Source of the DNA: Puniceicoccaceae bacterium K14
GTDB lineage: Bacteria > Verrucomicrobiota > Verrucomicrobiia > Opitutales > Opitutaceae
Direction: 5' to 3'
DNA: 64,000 bases
Assembly (NCBI GenBank): GCA_022538095.1
Contig: JAKYXN010000006.1
Location: 1-64,000, forward strand
This document shows, one piece after another, positions 52,971 to 63,773 of this stretch (position 1 is the stretch's first letter; each line of letters opens with the position of its first letter). Made by a program: the position numbers and the translations under genes. A model generated the notes under the pieces. It was not told the DNA's origin, did no database searches, and saw only the letters and a list, made by a program, of their open reading frames with translations.

Positions 52971-55211
52971 ATGATACAAAAACATAGCGTTACTGTCGAC
53001 GAAGTCGGCCTAACATTCTCAACGGGCGACCTCGCTCACCTCGCAAACGGAGCCGTTACCGTCATCACAGGCGAAACCAGCGTATTCGTTTCCGCTTGTG
53101 CCTCCAAAACAGTTCGCGAAGGCCAAGACTGGTTCCCACTCACAGTGGATTACAAAGAAAAGTACGCCGCTGCCGGAAAATTCCCAGGTGGTTACTTCAA
53201 GCGTGAAGGACGCCCTTCTGAAAAGGAAATCCTCACCTCTCGCTTGTGCGACCGTCCTTGCCGTCCACTTTTCCCGAAAGGCTTCCTAAACGAAGTTCAA
53301 ATCATCGGTCTTCTCCTTTCTTGCGACCAACTCCACGAACCAGATATCTTGATGGTTAACGGAGCATCCGCCGCTCTCGCTATTTCTGATATTCCTTGGA
53401 ATGGCCCCGTAGGCGCAGTTCGCGTTGGCCAAATTGATGGTGAATTCATCGCCAACCCATCCATCGAAGAGCAATACAACTCCGACCTCGACCTCATCTA
53501 CGTAGGCACGAAGACAGATATGCTTATGATCGAAGGAAGCGCTGATCAACTTCCAGAAGACCGTTTTATCAAAGCCCTCGAGTTTGCTCACGAGTCCATC
53601 CAACCTATCATCGCTGGAATCGAAGAACTCCGCGAAATCGCAGGTAAGGCAAAGACAGAATTCCCACTCGTGGTTGCGAGCGAAGAAGAACTCGCACTCG
53701 TTAAGGAAACAATCGAGCAAGGCGTTATCGACGCAGTTAAGCTCGGCGACAAGCAAGAGCGCAATAACAAGATTGCAGAGCTCAAGGATGTAGCCAAAGA
53801 AGCCCTCATCGCAAAGTACGGTGAAGAAAGCTTCAACGCAGCTCAACTCTCCATGTGCATGGAAGAAATCCAAGAAGCTGCTTATCGTCAACAAATACTC
53901 GATACAGGCGTACGCTCCGGCGGACGTGGACCTAAAGAATTGCGCGACATCGCTTGCCGCGTAAACCTTCTTCCACGTGTTCACGGCTCTGCTCTCTTCG
54001 ACCGTGGCGACACACAAGGCCTAGTAACAACCACACTCGGCCCAAGCAACGAAGCGCAAAGCCTCGACGCTCTCACAGGTGGACCAAGCACGAAATCATT
54101 CATTCTCCATTACAACTTCCCTCCTTTCTCAGTTGGAGAAACAGGTCGTTTCGGATTCACAGGTCGCCGCGAAATCGGTCACGGAGCGCTCGCAGAACGT
54201 TCACTTCTGCCAATCGTTCCACCTGAAGACCAATTCCCTTACTCAATCCGTCTTGTATCCGAAATCATGGGATCCAACGGATCTAGCTCAATGGCTTCCA
54301 TCTGTGGTGGTTGTTTGGCAATGATGGATGCGGGTGTACCAATCGCAGCAACAGTTGCAGGTATCTCAGTTGGCATGGTTACCGAAGCCGATGCCGATGG
54401 AAAATTCACCAAGAGCATCGTCCTCACAGACATCCTTGGAGAAGAAGATCACTTCGGAGATATGGACTTCAAGATCGCTGGTAGCCGCAAGGGAATCACA
54501 GGCTTCCAACTCGATCTCAAGGTCAACGGACTTCCGTTCGATCTCGTTCGCGAATCAGTTGCTCAATCCCGCACTGCTCGCCTCGAAATCATCGACATCA
54601 TGGAAAGCGCTATCGCTGCTCCACGTGAAGAGATCAACCCGAATGCTCCACGTATCACTACGGTTCAAATCAACCCAGAAAAGATCGGCGCTCTCATCGG
54701 TCCAGGCGGTAAGAACATTCGCCGTATCGTTGAAATCACTGGTGCTCAGCTTGATATCAACGAAGACAACAGCGGTCGCGTATCGGTTTACTCAACGAAC
54801 CAAGATTCAATGGATCGTGCCCTTCACGAAATCGACCTCGTTTGTGGCGAGATCGAAGAAGGCAAACTCTACCGCGGTGTGGTTAAAGGCATCAAGGAAT
54901 TCGGTTGCTTTGTAGAAGTGCTTCCAGGTCAAGAAGGCCTCGTTCACATCTCCGAGCTCGCTGACTTCCGCGTCAACAGAACAGAAGACGTTTGCAAGCC
55001 AGGCGATGACATGGTCGTAAAGTGCATCGGCATCGATGATCGTGGACGCGTACGCCTCAGCCGTAAAGCTGCCCTCGAAGAGCTCGAAGCACGCAAAAAA
55101 GCCAAGGAAGAAGCGGCAGCGCCAGAGCAAGCGCCAGAAGAAGAAGCTCCTCAAGCTGAAGCGACTGAAGAAGTAGCAGCAGAAGAGGAAACTCCAAAAA
55201 CTGAAGCGTAA
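52971..55211 (+). CDS. pnp: polyribonucleotide nucleotidyltransferase (PNPase)
   Basis: A 746-residue 3'-5' phosphorolytic exoribonuclease. Two RNase PH domains (about 10-220 and 325-545) flank an all-helical linker domain. Active-site-like segments [18 protein letters not shown] and [13 protein letters not shown] are present. KH ([15 protein letters not shown], about 567-581) and S1 domains ([30 protein letters not shown]) follow. A low-complexity acidic/Ala-rich tail ends the protein ([18 protein letters not shown]), common in the Opitutae. It is the main mRNA decay exonuclease, usually working with RNase E or helicases. A leader hairpin and a terminator on either side mark it as a separate unit. 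Confidence 0.98.
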   Translation: MIQKHSVTVDEVGLTFSTGDLAHLANGAVTVITGETSVFVSACASKTVREGQDWFPLTVDYKEKYAAAGKFPGGYFKREGRPSEKEILTSRLCDRPCRPLFPKGFLNEVQIIGLLLSCDQLHEPDILMVNGASAALAISDIPWNGPVGAVRVGQIDGEFIANPSIEEQYNSDLDLIYVGTKTDMLMIEGSADQLPEDRFIKALEFAHESIQPIIAGIEELREIAGKAKTEFPLVVASEEELALVKETIEQGVIDAVKLGDKQERNNKIAELKDVAKEALIAKYGEESFNAAQLSMCMEEIQEAAYRQQILDTGVRSGGRGPKELRDIACRVNLLPRVHGSALFDRGDTQGLVTTTLGPSNEAQSLDALTGGPSTKSFILHYNFPPFSVGETGRFGFTGRREIGHGALAERSLLPIVPPEDQFPYSIRLVSEIMGSNGSSSMASICGGCLAMMDAGVPIAATVAGISVGMVTEADADGKFTKSIVLTDILGEEDHFGDMDFKIAGSRKGITGFQLDLKVNGLPFDLVRESVAQSRTARLEIIDIMESAIAAPREEINPNAPRITTVQINPEKIGALIGPGGKNIRRIVEITGAQLDINEDNSGRVSVYSTNQDSMDRALHEIDLVCGEIEEGKLYRGVVKGIKEFGCFVEVLPGQEGLVHISELADFRVNRTEDVCKPGDDMVVKCIGIDDRGRVRLSRKAALEELEARKKAKEEAAAPEQAPEEEAPQAEATEEVAAEEETPKTEA

Positions 55212-55241
55212 TAACGCTTTCTAAAAAGTTAACTTTCATTC

Positions 55242-55274
55242 AAGCGACCAGGCTCACGTCTGGTCGCTTTTTTT
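55242..55274 (+). terminator. intrinsic terminator after pnp
   Basis: AAGCGACCAG (55242-55251) pairs with CTGGTCGCTT (55260-55269), loop of eight bases, followed by a T run of seven. Confidence 0.95.
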
Positions 55275-55322
55275 GTCGGTCAAACTTGACCTCGGTGAAC
55301 CAAACGCTCCTTCTCCTTCATC

Positions 55323-56087
55323 ATGAACATCCTGCTGACCAACGATGACGGCTTCCGCTCACCTCTCTTCCGCATACTCGCCGACACGCTTAAATCAATC
55401 GCAACAGTAACCATCGTCGCCCCTGCAAGCGAACAAAGCTGGATCGGCAAAGCGATGAGCCGCCACAAAACGGTTTCCGTTAAAGAAATAACAAATTTCG
55501 GTACAACAGCCTACGCCCTGGGCGGCACACCAGGAGACTGCGTCAATATCGGCTTAAACCATCTGCTTTCTCAAACTCCTGACTGGGTCGTCTCCGGTAT
55601 AAATATTGGCCACAACGCAGGACTCGCATGTATTGCATCTTCCGGCACAGTTGCCGCCGCTGTAGAAGGCTGTCTTCACGAAATTCCATCCATCGCAGCA
55701 TCCATCTATCTCCCACCCGAAATATTCGATTCGCTCAAAGATGGCCATGATACTCAGCTCCCAGCCGAAGCCGCCAAAATCGTCAAACAGGCGGCTCAAA
55801 GCCTAGCTCGCTTTATCCAGAATACAAAAGTCGAGCCGGACGAAAGCTATGGGGTCGTTCACAATTTCAATTTCCCCTACAAAGACCTCTCTTCATCCCA
55901 AGTCAAAGAGACGACCATGGCTTCAACCATGACTCGGTCGCTCTTCGAAAAAAATGAAAATGGGGAATATCAATTCACCTACCATGAGATGACCGAGCTC
56001 CCAAAATCGAGCTACACCGACCGCCAATGCCTAAAAGATGGCCAAATCAGCTACTCAAAAATCAACTATACCGATCTTTCAAAATAA
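55323..56087 (+). CDS. surE: 5'/3'-nucleotidase SurE
   Basis: A 254-residue metal-dependent phosphatase of the SurE family that hydrolyses nucleoside monophosphates and some polyphosphates. The N-terminal LLTNDDGFRSPLF has the paired Asp metal ligands; APASEQSWIGKAM, GGTPGDCVNIGL and SGINIGHNAG (with the conserved Asn metal ligand) are family hallmarks. Cytoplasmic, no signal peptide. It often lies near pcm or rpoS in Proteobacteria, but here it follows pnp after a terminator. Confidence 0.95.
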   Translation: MNILLTNDDGFRSPLFRILADTLKSIATVTIVAPASEQSWIGKAMSRHKTVSVKEITNFGTTAYALGGTPGDCVNIGLNHLLSQTPDWVVSGINIGHNAGLACIASSGTVAAAVEGCLHEIPSIAASIYLPPEIFDSLKDGHDTQLPAEAAKIVKQAAQSLARFIQNTKVEPDESYGVVHNFNFPYKDLSSSQVKETTMASTMTRSLFEKNENGEYQFTYHEMTELPKSSYTDRQCLKDGQISYSKINYTDLSK

Positions 56088-56177
56088 GTATTCTGTCATT
56101 TGCAGTTCTCTCCTCACCTCTGTTGACACCGCCAAACAAACACGCTTAATCGCGATCTTCATTTCAATCGAAATATC

Positions 56178-57329
56178 ATGAAACCGTCACTCAAGCCAAG
56201 CAGACCCTATTTCTCATCAGGTCCGTGCTCAAAACGTCCAGGTTGGTCGTTGCGCGCGCTCGAAAACGCACTCGTGGGCCGATCCCATAGAGCAAAGCCT
56301 GCCAAGGCTCGCATCCAAGAAGTTATCGAACGTTCGAAATCCATTCTTGGAATTCCAGAAGGTTACGTATGCGGCATCGTTCCCGCCTCCGACACCGGTG
56401 CAATGGAAATGGCCATGTGGTCGCTCCTCGGAGCACGCGGCGTAGACATGCTCGCTTGGGAATCATTTGGTTCCGGTTGGGTTACCGACGTAAAAAAGCA
56501 ACTCAAACTTGAGAACGCTCGACTCCTCGACGCCGGCTACGGTGACCTTCCAGACCTTTCCTCAGTCGACTTCAAAAACGATGTCGTCTTCACTTGGAAC
56601 GGTACTACTTCAGGCGTAAAGGTTCCTAACGGAGACTGGATTCCAGCCGACCGCGAAGGACTCGCTATTTGCGACGCCACTTCTGCAGCCTTCGCCATGG
56701 AACTACCATGGGACAAACTCGATGTAGTTACTTGGTCATGGCAAAAAGTTATGGGTGGCGAAGCCGCTCACGGAATGATCGTTCTTAGCCCACGCGCCAT
56801 CGAACGCCTCGAAAGCTATACTCCATCTTGGCCAATGCCAAAGATCTTCCGCATGACAAAAGGCGGCAAACTCATCAAAGGCATCTTCGAAGGCGCCACC
56901 ATCAACACAGTTTCCCTACTCAGCGTAGAGGACGCAGTTGATGGGCTCAAGTGGGCTGAAGAAATTGGTGGACTTAAAGGGCTCATCGAACGCTCCGAGG
57001 CTAACCTCTCAGCCGTTTCAGAGTGGGTAAAGAAATCCGACTGGATCGACTTCCTCGCAAATGATGAAGCCACTGTATCCAATACCTCAATCTGCTTGAA
57101 GATTGTTGACGATTGGTACACCGCCCTTCCAGCTGAAGAACAAGCAGCTATCGCTAAGAAAATCGTAAGCATGCTCGAAAGCGAAAACGTAGCCCTCGAC
57201 TTCGGCGGCTACCGCGACGCACCTCCAGGCATTCGCCTCTGGGGTGGAGCAACTGTTGAGTCCGAGGACATGAAGCTCCTCCTTCCATGGCTCGATTGGG
57301 CATTCAACGAAATCAAAGCTAACAGCTAG
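56178..57329 (+). CDS. serC: phosphoserine aminotransferase
   Basis: A 383-residue class V PLP transaminase that makes phosphoserine from 3-phosphohydroxypyruvate and glutamate in serine biosynthesis. The N-terminus [21 protein letters not shown] and the [19 protein letters not shown] block match the SerC type common in alphaproteobacteria and related bacteria. PLP Lys is near residue 190 in WSWQKVMGG, and the C-terminal [16 protein letters not shown] closes the active site. Serine feeds CysE (encoded in the same window) and GcvP links serine and glycine, though the genes are not one operon. It has its own terminator. Confidence 0.93.
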   Translation: MKPSLKPSRPYFSSGPCSKRPGWSLRALENALVGRSHRAKPAKARIQEVIERSKSILGIPEGYVCGIVPASDTGAMEMAMWSLLGARGVDMLAWESFGSGWVTDVKKQLKLENARLLDAGYGDLPDLSSVDFKNDVVFTWNGTTSGVKVPNGDWIPADREGLAICDATSAAFAMELPWDKLDVVTWSWQKVMGGEAAHGMIVLSPRAIERLESYTPSWPMPKIFRMTKGGKLIKGIFEGATINTVSLLSVEDAVDGLKWAEEIGGLKGLIERSEANLSAVSEWVKKSDWIDFLANDEATVSNTSICLKIVDDWYTALPAEEQAAIAKKIVSMLESENVALDFGGYRDAPPGIRLWGGATVESEDMKLLLPWLDWAFNEIKANS

Positions 57330-57356
57330 AGATTCCGTCCAAAAGATTTTCGAAAC

Positions 57357-57390
57357 AAAGGCGTACTCCTAAACCGAGTACGCCTTTTTG
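57357..57390 (+). terminator. intrinsic terminator after serC
   Basis: AAAGGCGTACTC (57357-57368) pairs with GAGTACGCCTTT (57376-57387), loop of seven bases, followed by TT and G. Confidence 0.95.
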
Positions 57391-57525
57391 CACCCTGATT
57401 CTTAGACCACTCACCTCACAGCCCATAGAGCCGATCTGTCAGGCACATTAGTTTGATAACAAGAGCACTTACGAATTTCCCAAGAATTCTGTAACAATGA
57501 ACAACCCAGCTAGTATCCAACAAAT

Positions 57526-58293
57526 ATGAAAATACCATTACTAAAATCGATTCTTCTAATCTTCCTCGGTGCCGTTTTCTCCAAGGCAGAAGACAGTTCA
57601 AAAATATTAATTATCGCTTCGAATATTACCAACATGGGAAACACAGAAGAGCATGATGCAAGAAACAACTTATGGGAATACGCACCGCCCTACCATGTTT
57701 TTGTCTCTCACGGATATGAAATCGACTTTGTTTCGCCCTTAGGAGGGAATGTTCCCTTCATGATGGACCCAATTGGCATCTCCAGCTATACTATTAAATA
57801 TGAAGGATTTCTAGAAAAGGCGAATAATTCTCTCAGTCCGACAAATATTGACCCCCTTGCTTATTCCGCTGTTTTTGTGGGAGGTGGATACGGAACCCTG
57901 TTCGATGGCGCATCCCACCAGGAACTATTAGAAATCATAGCTCGCATCTATGAAAACGGCGGAATAATCGGCAGCTGTGGTCACGGAGCAGGAGCATTTG
58001 CCAATGCAAAACTCAGCAGCGGAAATTATCTCGTTCAAGGAAAACGTATCGCAGGATTCCCCAATTCAACCGAGAAAGAAAAATCGTGGGCAAAGCAAGG
58101 CGCGCTATTGCCATTTCTCGTAGAAGAACAACTCAAACGAAATGGAGCGATCACAATAAACAAAACAAGCATAGAAGATAAACACGACGTAATAATCGAT
58201 AAGCGAATCGTATCGACAATGTTCCTACCCTCCTCCGCAATCGTTGCTAAGGAGATGCTCATCCTGCTTGAAAAGAAACTCCACAAACAATAA
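57526..58293 (+). CDS. secreted DJ-1/PfpI-family protein
   Basis: A 255-residue DJ-1/PfpI fold protein with an N-terminal signal peptide (MKIPLLKSILLIFLGAVFSKA), unusual for a family whose members are usually cytoplasmic. The catalytic-elbow motif IGSCGHGAGAF (about 153-163) contains the nucleophile Cys and following His, as in Hsp31-type proteins. NNLWEYAPPYHVF near residue 47 and the VGGGYGTLFDG segment fit the Hsp31/YajL subgroup. It may act in the periplasm on glyoxal-like aldehydes or as a chaperone or peptidase; the family covers all of these. It stands alone, with no visible operon. Confidence 0.78.
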   Translation: MKIPLLKSILLIFLGAVFSKAEDSSKILIIASNITNMGNTEEHDARNNLWEYAPPYHVFVSHGYEIDFVSPLGGNVPFMMDPIGISSYTIKYEGFLEKANNSLSPTNIDPLAYSAVFVGGGYGTLFDGASHQELLEIIARIYENGGIIGSCGHGAGAFANAKLSSGNYLVQGKRIAGFPNSTEKEKSWAKQGALLPFLVEEQLKRNGAITINKTSIEDKHDVIIDKRIVSTMFLPSSAIVAKEMLILLEKKLHKQ

Positions 58294-58571
58294 TTACCTC
58301 CAAAAGAATATTGCAAAATCCCGCACACGATACCCTAAAAGTGAAGTTGAGACAAAACATACTCACTTCATAACGACATACAAATCCACAATCTCTGCCT
58401 AAAGCCTTATCCAAAGTTTGACCAAGTAGCTCCTCCGCTCCCGCCTAAGAATCATACTCTCCCGGTCCAAGCCCAAACAGCCGGGACGCCTCGTTCACCC
58501 TTAGACACACTCTACGAGGCAACATCCAATAGAAATTCCTCCTCTGTCTCTCAACCAACAGCGACAACGAC

Positions 58572-60848
58572 CTATATCGTAAACCCTTCCTTAGAAATCG
58601 GCATCGTTCGTATCCGTTTTCCAGTGGCATCAAAAATCGCATTCGTCACTGCTGCCGTTAATGGTGGAAATGCTGGCTCGCCCAACCCCGTTGGGGAATT
58701 ATCCGTTTCGATCCAATGAATCTCAATCGGAGGCTGAGACGCCATGCGGAGCAACGGGTAATCATGGAAGTTCGATTGCTGTACAGCTCCATTTTCTACG
58801 GTGATTTCTTGCCCTGCCAAAGTGCTAATCGCATCGACCACAGAGCCTTCCACTTGGTTTTCACCTCCACTCTTATTGAGCAACATGCCGACGTCTCCGA
58901 CAACAACTACTCGATCAATCGTAACGTGATTCGTCTCAGAGACCGTCAATTCCGCAACTTCTGCAAAGTAACCCAAGTGACTAAAATAAAACGATAGCCC
59001 TCGTCCTCGTCCTTCTGGTATCGGCTTGCTCCAATCACTTTTTTCTGCGGCAAGCTTAATCACATCAATTGCTCGAGCCGTATTCAAACTCCTCCTATTA
59101 CCTTCTTCCAGCCAACGCGGCTCGCCCAATTGCTCGAGCAAAAAATCGAAATGATCCCTTCCGGCAGCAACTGCCATTTCATGAACGAAACTCTGGAAAA
59201 CCCATGCTAAAGAACACGAGCCCGGAGCCCGCCACCAACCAGTTGGCGTATTCAACGGTAGAAACGTTTTACCAAAGCTCACATTGGGTATAGCAGGTAG
59301 CTGCATACTCGCGCCACTCGCATTGCCACCTTTGACCGGCTTAGCAGGCCTCTGATCCTTTTGGCTAAAGGTTATAAAATGATCCTTTAACCCAGTCCAT
59401 TTTCCACTGTCATCAAGAGTGCCTGTCATTTGGTGAAAGCCTCCTACACGGTAAAGGTCGTGCGCCATATCAGCTTCACGTGTCCATACAAGCTTCACTG
59501 GTTTATCAATTCGATGAGCAATCGCACACGCTTCGGCTGCAAAATCGTTCATCAATCTGCGACCAAATCCACCGCCTATCCGCAATTGATTAACAACTAC
59601 GGAAGATTCCTCGATTTTCAGCAAGCCAGACAACAAAGCAGCGATCCGCTGCGGATTTTGCGTGGGAGCCCAAACTTCCATCTTACCTTCCTTAAACCAA
59701 GCCGTACAGTTTTGCGGCTCCATATTGGCATGAGACAAAAATGGGTATGTGTAAAAGGCTTCAATCGTCTTAGATGCAGATTCTTGAGCTCCCGAAAAAT
59801 CTCCTTTTTCGTCTGACTGCGCCGCAGGTTCTTTTGCAAGCTTAGCTGCCTCCGTCGAAAAACCGCCCCAAGATTCCTGATCAAATTCACTGGAACCCCA
59901 TTCAACCACCAATTGCTTCTCCGCTTGAAACGCTTCATAAGTAGACTCCGCCAAAATCGCAACGCCCGGCATAAGCGATTCCGCGCTCCCATCGCCTTCC
60001 AACGAGAACGCATCTATCACGCCCGGCAACGCCTTCACCTTTTCCAAATTTGCCGACTTAACTTTAGCACCAAATATAGGGCACTTAACGTAAACGGCAT
60101 AAACCATCCCTGGCAGCACTTGATCGTAACCAAAGAGAGGCTGCCCCGTTACAATCGCATGATTGTCGACGCCTGGAATCCATTTGCCAAGAATCTTGTA
60201 TTCGCTTCGTTCCTTCAGCTGAATCGATTTCTCATCAGGCAACGGAAGCTTGGCCGCTGCATCAGCCAATTCGCCATAGCTCAAGCGACTTCCATCTTGA
60301 GAGTTAATTACAAAGCCTTCGCTTGTATTGCACTGTTTTTTGGATACGCCCCATTGCTTAGCTGCTATCGCAACCAACATAGCTCTAGCAGTCGCCCCCG
60401 CCATACGCAAAGGATCCCAATTTCTTGGAGTTGATTGGGATCCACCCGCCGACTGTCTACCAAATCGATCTCCATCGATCTCCGATTGCTCTACAGTCAC
60501 AGACCCCCAAGCAACATCCAATTCTTCCGCAACAATCATCGGCAAGAATGTCTTCACGCCTTGCCCAACTTCCGGGTTCTTAGCAGCGATGGTTACGTTC
60601 CCATCATTCCCTATTTTTATATAAGCATTCGGAGAAAAACCACCACTCCCATCGCTCACTGCCAACGGCTCTGGTCGTTCACCGTTTCCAAACGCAAATG
60701 CCAAAGCGAGCCCGCCGCCTGCGACTCCTGCCATCTTCAAAAAACGCCTGCGCGGCATTGGGTCGAAGGTGCGGTCTTCCTTTTCGATCAAAAAAGAAGG
60801 CAAGTCCACATCGGGAATAGGATCAAAGACATCAAAATCGTTTTTCAT
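58572..60848 (-). CDS. Tat-exported molybdopterin-binding subunit of an aldehyde/isoquinoline oxidoreductase-type hydroxylase (IorB-like)
   Basis: A 758-residue molybdenum hydroxylase large subunit. The twin-arginine signal [21 protein letters not shown] (RR at residues about 33-35) directs it to the periplasm. The Mo-cofactor-binding body has [17 protein letters not shown] and [19 protein letters not shown] (about 405-430). The conserved near-C-terminal active-site Glu lies in [20 protein letters not shown]. Xanthine-dehydrogenase-family proteins of this isoquinoline 1-oxidoreductase-beta type oxidise aldehydes or N-heterocycles. It starts within a four-base overlap of the small 2Fe-2S subunit gene, and divergent XdhC- and MobA-like genes lie beyond. 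The substrate is not apparent. Confidence 0.88.
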   Translation of the reverse strand: MKNDFDVFDPIPDVDLPSFLIEKEDRTFDPMPRRRFLKMAGVAGGGLALAFAFGNGERPEPLAVSDGSGGFSPNAYIKIGNDGNVTIAAKNPEVGQGVKTFLPMIVAEELDVAWGSVTVEQSEIDGDRFGRQSAGGSQSTPRNWDPLRMAGATARAMLVAIAAKQWGVSKKQCNTSEGFVINSQDGSRLSYGELADAAAKLPLPDEKSIQLKERSEYKILGKWIPGVDNHAIVTGQPLFGYDQVLPGMVYAVYVKCPIFGAKVKSANLEKVKALPGVIDAFSLEGDGSAESLMPGVAILAESTYEAFQAEKQLVVEWGSSEFDQESWGGFSTEAAKLAKEPAAQSDEKGDFSGAQESASKTIEAFYTYPFLSHANMEPQNCTAWFKEGKMEVWAPTQNPQRIAALLSGLLKIEESSVVVNQLRIGGGFGRRLMNDFAAEACAIAHRIDKPVKLVWTREADMAHDLYRVGGFHQMTGTLDDSGKWTGLKDHFITFSQKDQRPAKPVKGGNASGASMQLPAIPNVSFGKTFLPLNTPTGWWRAPGSCSLAWVFQSFVHEMAVAAGRDHFDFLLEQLGEPRWLEEGNRRSLNTARAIDVIKLAAEKSDWSKPIPEGRGRGLSFYFSHLGYFAEVAELTVSETNHVTIDRVVVVGDVGMLLNKSGGENQVEGSVVDAISTLAGQEITVENGAVQQSNFHDYPLLRMASQPPIEIHWIETDNSPTGLGEPAFPPLTAAVTNAIFDATGKRIRTMPISKEGFTI

Positions 60849-61321
60849 GCGACACCTCCCTTCTCAGCTACAGAGTGTATCGCTTTTCGAATACGTTGGT
60901 AGGTTCCGCACCGACAAATATTCCCAGACATCGCTGCGTCTATATCTGTGTTATTTGGTTTTGGTTTCTCTTTAAGCAACGCCGCCGCACTCATCAATTG
61001 TCCCGCTTGGCAATAGCCACACTGTGGCACATCTTGCTCTATCCAAGCATCTTGCAAAGGATGAAGTTCCTCGTTACTTTTCGCCAGGCCTTCAATCGTT
61101 GTAATTTCCTGATCAGCAGCAGAGGAAACCGGCAATGAACAAGACCGCATGGCCTTACCGCCAACGTGTACCGTGCAACTCCCGCACAAACCTTTACCAC
61201 AACCATACTTCGTGCCTACCAACCCTAAATGGTCCCGTAAAACCCAGAGCAATGGGGTGCTTGGGTCGATATTTTCTACAAAGCGATTCTCTCCGTTTAC
61301 CTGCAAAGATAATCTCGTCAT
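60845..61321 (-). CDS. (2Fe-2S)-binding small subunit of the molybdenum hydroxylase (IorA-like)
   Basis: A 158-residue iron-sulfur subunit. It has the N-terminal plant-type 2Fe-2S site ([12 protein letters not shown] with a fourth Cys after about a dozen residues, about 40-65) and the C-terminal all-helical 2Fe-2S site (CGYCQAGQL ... CRCGTYQRI). This two-cluster arrangement matches xanthine dehydrogenase small subunits and IorA. It passes electrons from the molybdenum site to a cytochrome or quinone acceptor. It has no signal peptide, so export probably depends on complex formation with the Tat-bearing partner. Translation is coupled to it by a four-base overlap. The divergent XdhC-like gene starts 76 bp away. 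Confidence 0.92.
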   Translation of the reverse strand: MTRLSLQVNGENRFVENIDPSTPLLWVLRDHLGLVGTKYGCGKGLCGSCTVHVGGKAMRSCSLPVSSAADQEITTIEGLAKSNEELHPLQDAWIEQDVPQCGYCQAGQLMSAAALLKEKPKPNNTDIDAAMSGNICRCGTYQRIRKAIHSVAEKGGVA

Positions 61322-61397
61322 CTCTCTTGCCTCCTCTGTTTTGGGGTTACATAAAGCTAACTACTAACCGCTTCCACTGAGGCAAGTAAACTCTAAT

Positions 61398-62411
61398 ATG
61401 CACGATATTTGGTCTCAACTCAGACAATGGGTCATAGAAAAACGATCCTTCGCCTTAGCAACCGTCGTCGAAGCGAGCAAGCCAAGCCCTCGCGGAATTG
61501 GAGCAGTTCTAGCAATCTGTGAAGGGGGTCAGGATTTTATTGGTTCAGTCAGTGCAGGATGTGTAGAAAACGAAGTGATTGATCTAGCCCAATCGTGTAT
61601 CCGCGATGCTAAAACGCGATGGATAAAGTTTGGACCAGACCAAGGGATGCCTTGGGAAGTATCCCTCTCTTGTGGCGGAAAAATTTCTGTTCGCATTGAC
61701 CCATTCACTTATGATAAATCCATCACTCCTAAACTCTGCGAAGCACTGGACAACCACGTATTCGGTTTATGGATTACACAAAACGATCGCCAGTTTCTTC
61801 TCAACGCCGATGGAGAACTAACAGGCGATGCCTCCCTTTGGTCTCCGCAAGCTCTCGACCTCGCCAAAGAACACCTGAAAGCAAAAAGTGAGACTCAACA
61901 AATCGAAACACCTGACGGTACCCCCCTCTTTCGCTCATTGGAAAAGCCTAAACGCCTCTTCATCGTCGGAGCTGTCCACATCGCGATTCATCTCGTGGCA
62001 ATCGCTCGTACTCTCAACTACCAAACAATCGTCATCGACCCTCGAGAACATTACACAAATAGCGATCGCTTTGCCACTAAGCCAGAACAACTAATCACAG
62101 CCTGGCCCAGCCAAGCTCTAATAGACTTCACCCTATCTTCCACCGACTGCACAATCGCGATAACCCATGATAGAAAAATAGATGATGATGCCCTCTCTGT
62201 TTTTCTTAAAAGCGGAAGTGCTTACATCGGAGCCCTAGGGAGCAATAAAAGTCACCAAGCCCGCCTAAACCGCCTCAGCGAACTAGGATTCAGCGAGCAA
62301 TCTATCTCAAAGATCCACGGCCCTATCGGACTCGACATCGGCAGTAAAACTCCTGCTGAGATCGCTATCAGCATCATGGCAGAAATCGTGCAAAAAACGA
62401 ACGCCCGATGA
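61398..62411 (+). CDS. XdhC/CoxI-family molybdenum hydroxylase maturation protein
   Basis: A 337-residue protein of the XdhC family, which inserts the sulfurated molybdenum cofactor into apo-hydroxylase. The N-terminal XdhC-CoxI domain has WSQLRQWVIEKRSFALATVVEASKPSPRGIGAVL, SVSAGCVENEVIDLA and a sulfide-handling Cys in SLSCGGKI. The C-terminal Rossmann domain (about 190-330) contains LFIVGAVHIAIHLVAIARTLNY and GSAYIGALGSNKSHQARL. It is divergent from the hydroxylase genes by 76 bp and overlaps the MobA-like gene by four bases. It is probably specific for the adjacent hydroxylase. Confidence 0.9.
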   Translation: MHDIWSQLRQWVIEKRSFALATVVEASKPSPRGIGAVLAICEGGQDFIGSVSAGCVENEVIDLAQSCIRDAKTRWIKFGPDQGMPWEVSLSCGGKISVRIDPFTYDKSITPKLCEALDNHVFGLWITQNDRQFLLNADGELTGDASLWSPQALDLAKEHLKAKSETQQIETPDGTPLFRSLEKPKRLFIVGAVHIAIHLVAIARTLNYQTIVIDPREHYTNSDRFATKPEQLITAWPSQALIDFTLSSTDCTIAITHDRKIDDDALSVFLKSGSAYIGALGSNKSHQARLNRLSELGFSEQSISKIHGPIGLDIGSKTPAEIAISIMAEIVQKTNAR

Positions 62412-63007
62412 GCAACCATACCGATAGCCTTTTGTTCGCCATCATACTCGCCGCCGGAGCCTCGAGACGCTTTCCCGGTCAAAACAAACTCTTCGCCAAA
62501 GTACACGGCACCCCCATTCTCGAGCACGTCGTCCAAGCAATTACATACGCTTCAGTCGATAAAACAATAGTTGTCACCGGGCAAGACCACGAAGAAACGA
62601 AAACCCTTCTTTCTTCCTACCCTGTAGACTGTATCCAAAATTCAGAATGGGAAAAAGGCATGGGAAATTCCCTCGCTTTTGGAGCAAAAAGCCTCGCGAT
62701 CGAAAACCCAGGAAGTCTTCTCATCTGCCTAGCCGACCTCCCCTATTTGGATACGAAAACAGTCAACCAAGTAATAGAAGCCTTCAAGCACTCCAACAAA
62801 GCTCAAATCACAGCCCCACACAATAACAACCGCTTAGGTCACCCAATTATATTTCCCAACCGCCTTATCCCAGAACTAGCAACACTCACAGGCGACACCG
62901 GAGCCAAAAATTTAATTCAATTCGAACGAAATTCCCTCATCAAGGTTCCCATAGAAACTCATGCTATCTTCCAAGACATCGACACCCCTGAAGATATGAA
63001 CGTCTAA
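62408..63007 (+). CDS. MobA-like nucleotidyltransferase (molybdenum cofactor cytidylyl/guanylyltransferase type)
   Basis: A 199-residue NTP-transferase of the MobA/MocA group. The N-terminal nucleotide loop is LAAGASRRFPGQNKL (about 15-29), followed by GTPILEHVVQAI, an Asp-containing LADLPYLDT (about 109-117) and GDTGAKNLI, all typical of MocA, which forms molybdopterin cytosine dinucleotide used by xanthine-dehydrogenase-family enzymes. The four-base overlap (ATGA) with the XdhC-like gene implies coupled translation and shared role in maturing the neighbouring hydroxylase. The CTP/GTP choice cannot be settled by eye. Confidence 0.85.
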   Translation: MSNHTDSLLFAIILAAGASRRFPGQNKLFAKVHGTPILEHVVQAITYASVDKTIVVTGQDHEETKTLLSSYPVDCIQNSEWEKGMGNSLAFGAKSLAIENPGSLLICLADLPYLDTKTVNQVIEAFKHSNKAQITAPHNNNRLGHPIIFPNRLIPELATLTGDTGAKNLIQFERNSLIKVPIETHAIFQDIDTPEDMNV

Positions 63008-63058
63008 CACACACCTTGATACTTGTTCTTAAATATTAATTTCAATAGGCCAACAATT

Positions 63059-63652
63059 ATGAAGTGGATTACGCACAGTTTAATTTTTTTAGGAATAGTT
63101 TCCTTTCTTTCGATAAAGACCTTCGCTCAGTCGAGCAATTCAGCCCACCAACTCGCAAATTTAGGAGAAGACATAAGCCTCCTAAATGAAAACCTCGAAT
63201 CATTGCGCTTCGAAATCGAAGAAATTCGCAGAGAAAACGCTGAACTGCGTAAACAAGTTAAAAACTATAAAGAGCAATCGGAATCACAACTAACCAGCTT
63301 GGTTTCAATTACTCAATTAGAACGCGTTTTAGAAGATCTAAAAGCCAGAGACGCTGAAACGAAAAAGGAAGTTTTGGCCACCGTAAACAAATCTATGGAA
63401 TACTTGCTCCAAGAAATCAGTACAGTCTTGGGTTCAACGAATAACTCATCTGATACTCCTGTGGAAATGCCAGAGTGGCATACTAACTTTCCAGACACAG
63501 TAGCTGTCTATCATGTTAAGAACGGAGATACCTTATCATCAATAGCAGTCGCTCATAATTCCAAGGTAGAATGGATACGACATGCTAATAAGATCGTCGA
63601 CGTACGATTAATCCAGCTCGGGCAGCAACTTCTAATTCCGATTGAACAATAG
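63059..63652 (+). CDS. exported coiled-coil protein with C-terminal LysM domain
   Basis: A 197-residue protein starting at the ATG 63059; a TTG frame from 63023 would precede the signal peptide by 12 residues. Signal peptide MKWITHSLIFLGIVSFLSIKTFAQ is followed by a charged coiled-coil region (about 30-125, with heptads such as LENLESLRFEIEEIRRENAELRKQV), then a Ser/Asn linker and a LysM domain (about 150-197; YHVKNGDTLSSIAVAHNSKVEWIRHANK, ending GQQLLIPIEQ). LysM binds peptidoglycan, so the protein is periplasmic and may scaffold an envelope complex. It stands near, but not coupled to, the Mo cofactor genes. Confidence 0.85.
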   Translation: MKWITHSLIFLGIVSFLSIKTFAQSSNSAHQLANLGEDISLLNENLESLRFEIEEIRRENAELRKQVKNYKEQSESQLTSLVSITQLERVLEDLKARDAETKKEVLATVNKSMEYLLQEISTVLGSTNNSSDTPVEMPEWHTNFPDTVAVYHVKNGDTLSSIAVAHNSKVEWIRHANKIVDVRLIQLGQQLLIPIEQ

Positions 63653-63773
63653 GAATTAGTAGACCAATGCTCCTCTGAGGCTCAAGAGATCTAGAACGAA
63701 TGCTTGAAGAAGATTAAAATTACATTCGTTAAACTTTGTACTTACTCCACAAAACTTGATAGGAGCGAGCCAC

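Noticed and set aside
53286-54017. A 243-residue open frame antisense to pnp
   Set aside because: It lies entirely inside pnp on the opposite strand, is Cys/Phe-rich in an unlikely way and matches no family. It mirrors the strong codon bias of pnp and is not a gene.
54328-54915. A 195-residue frame in another phase of pnp
   Set aside because: Ser/Lys-rich out-of-frame reading of the pnp coding sequence.
59913-60434. A 173-residue frame opposite the molybdenum hydroxylase gene
   Set aside because: Antisense to a confidently assigned gene, with Arg/Phe/Gln-rich composition and no domain.
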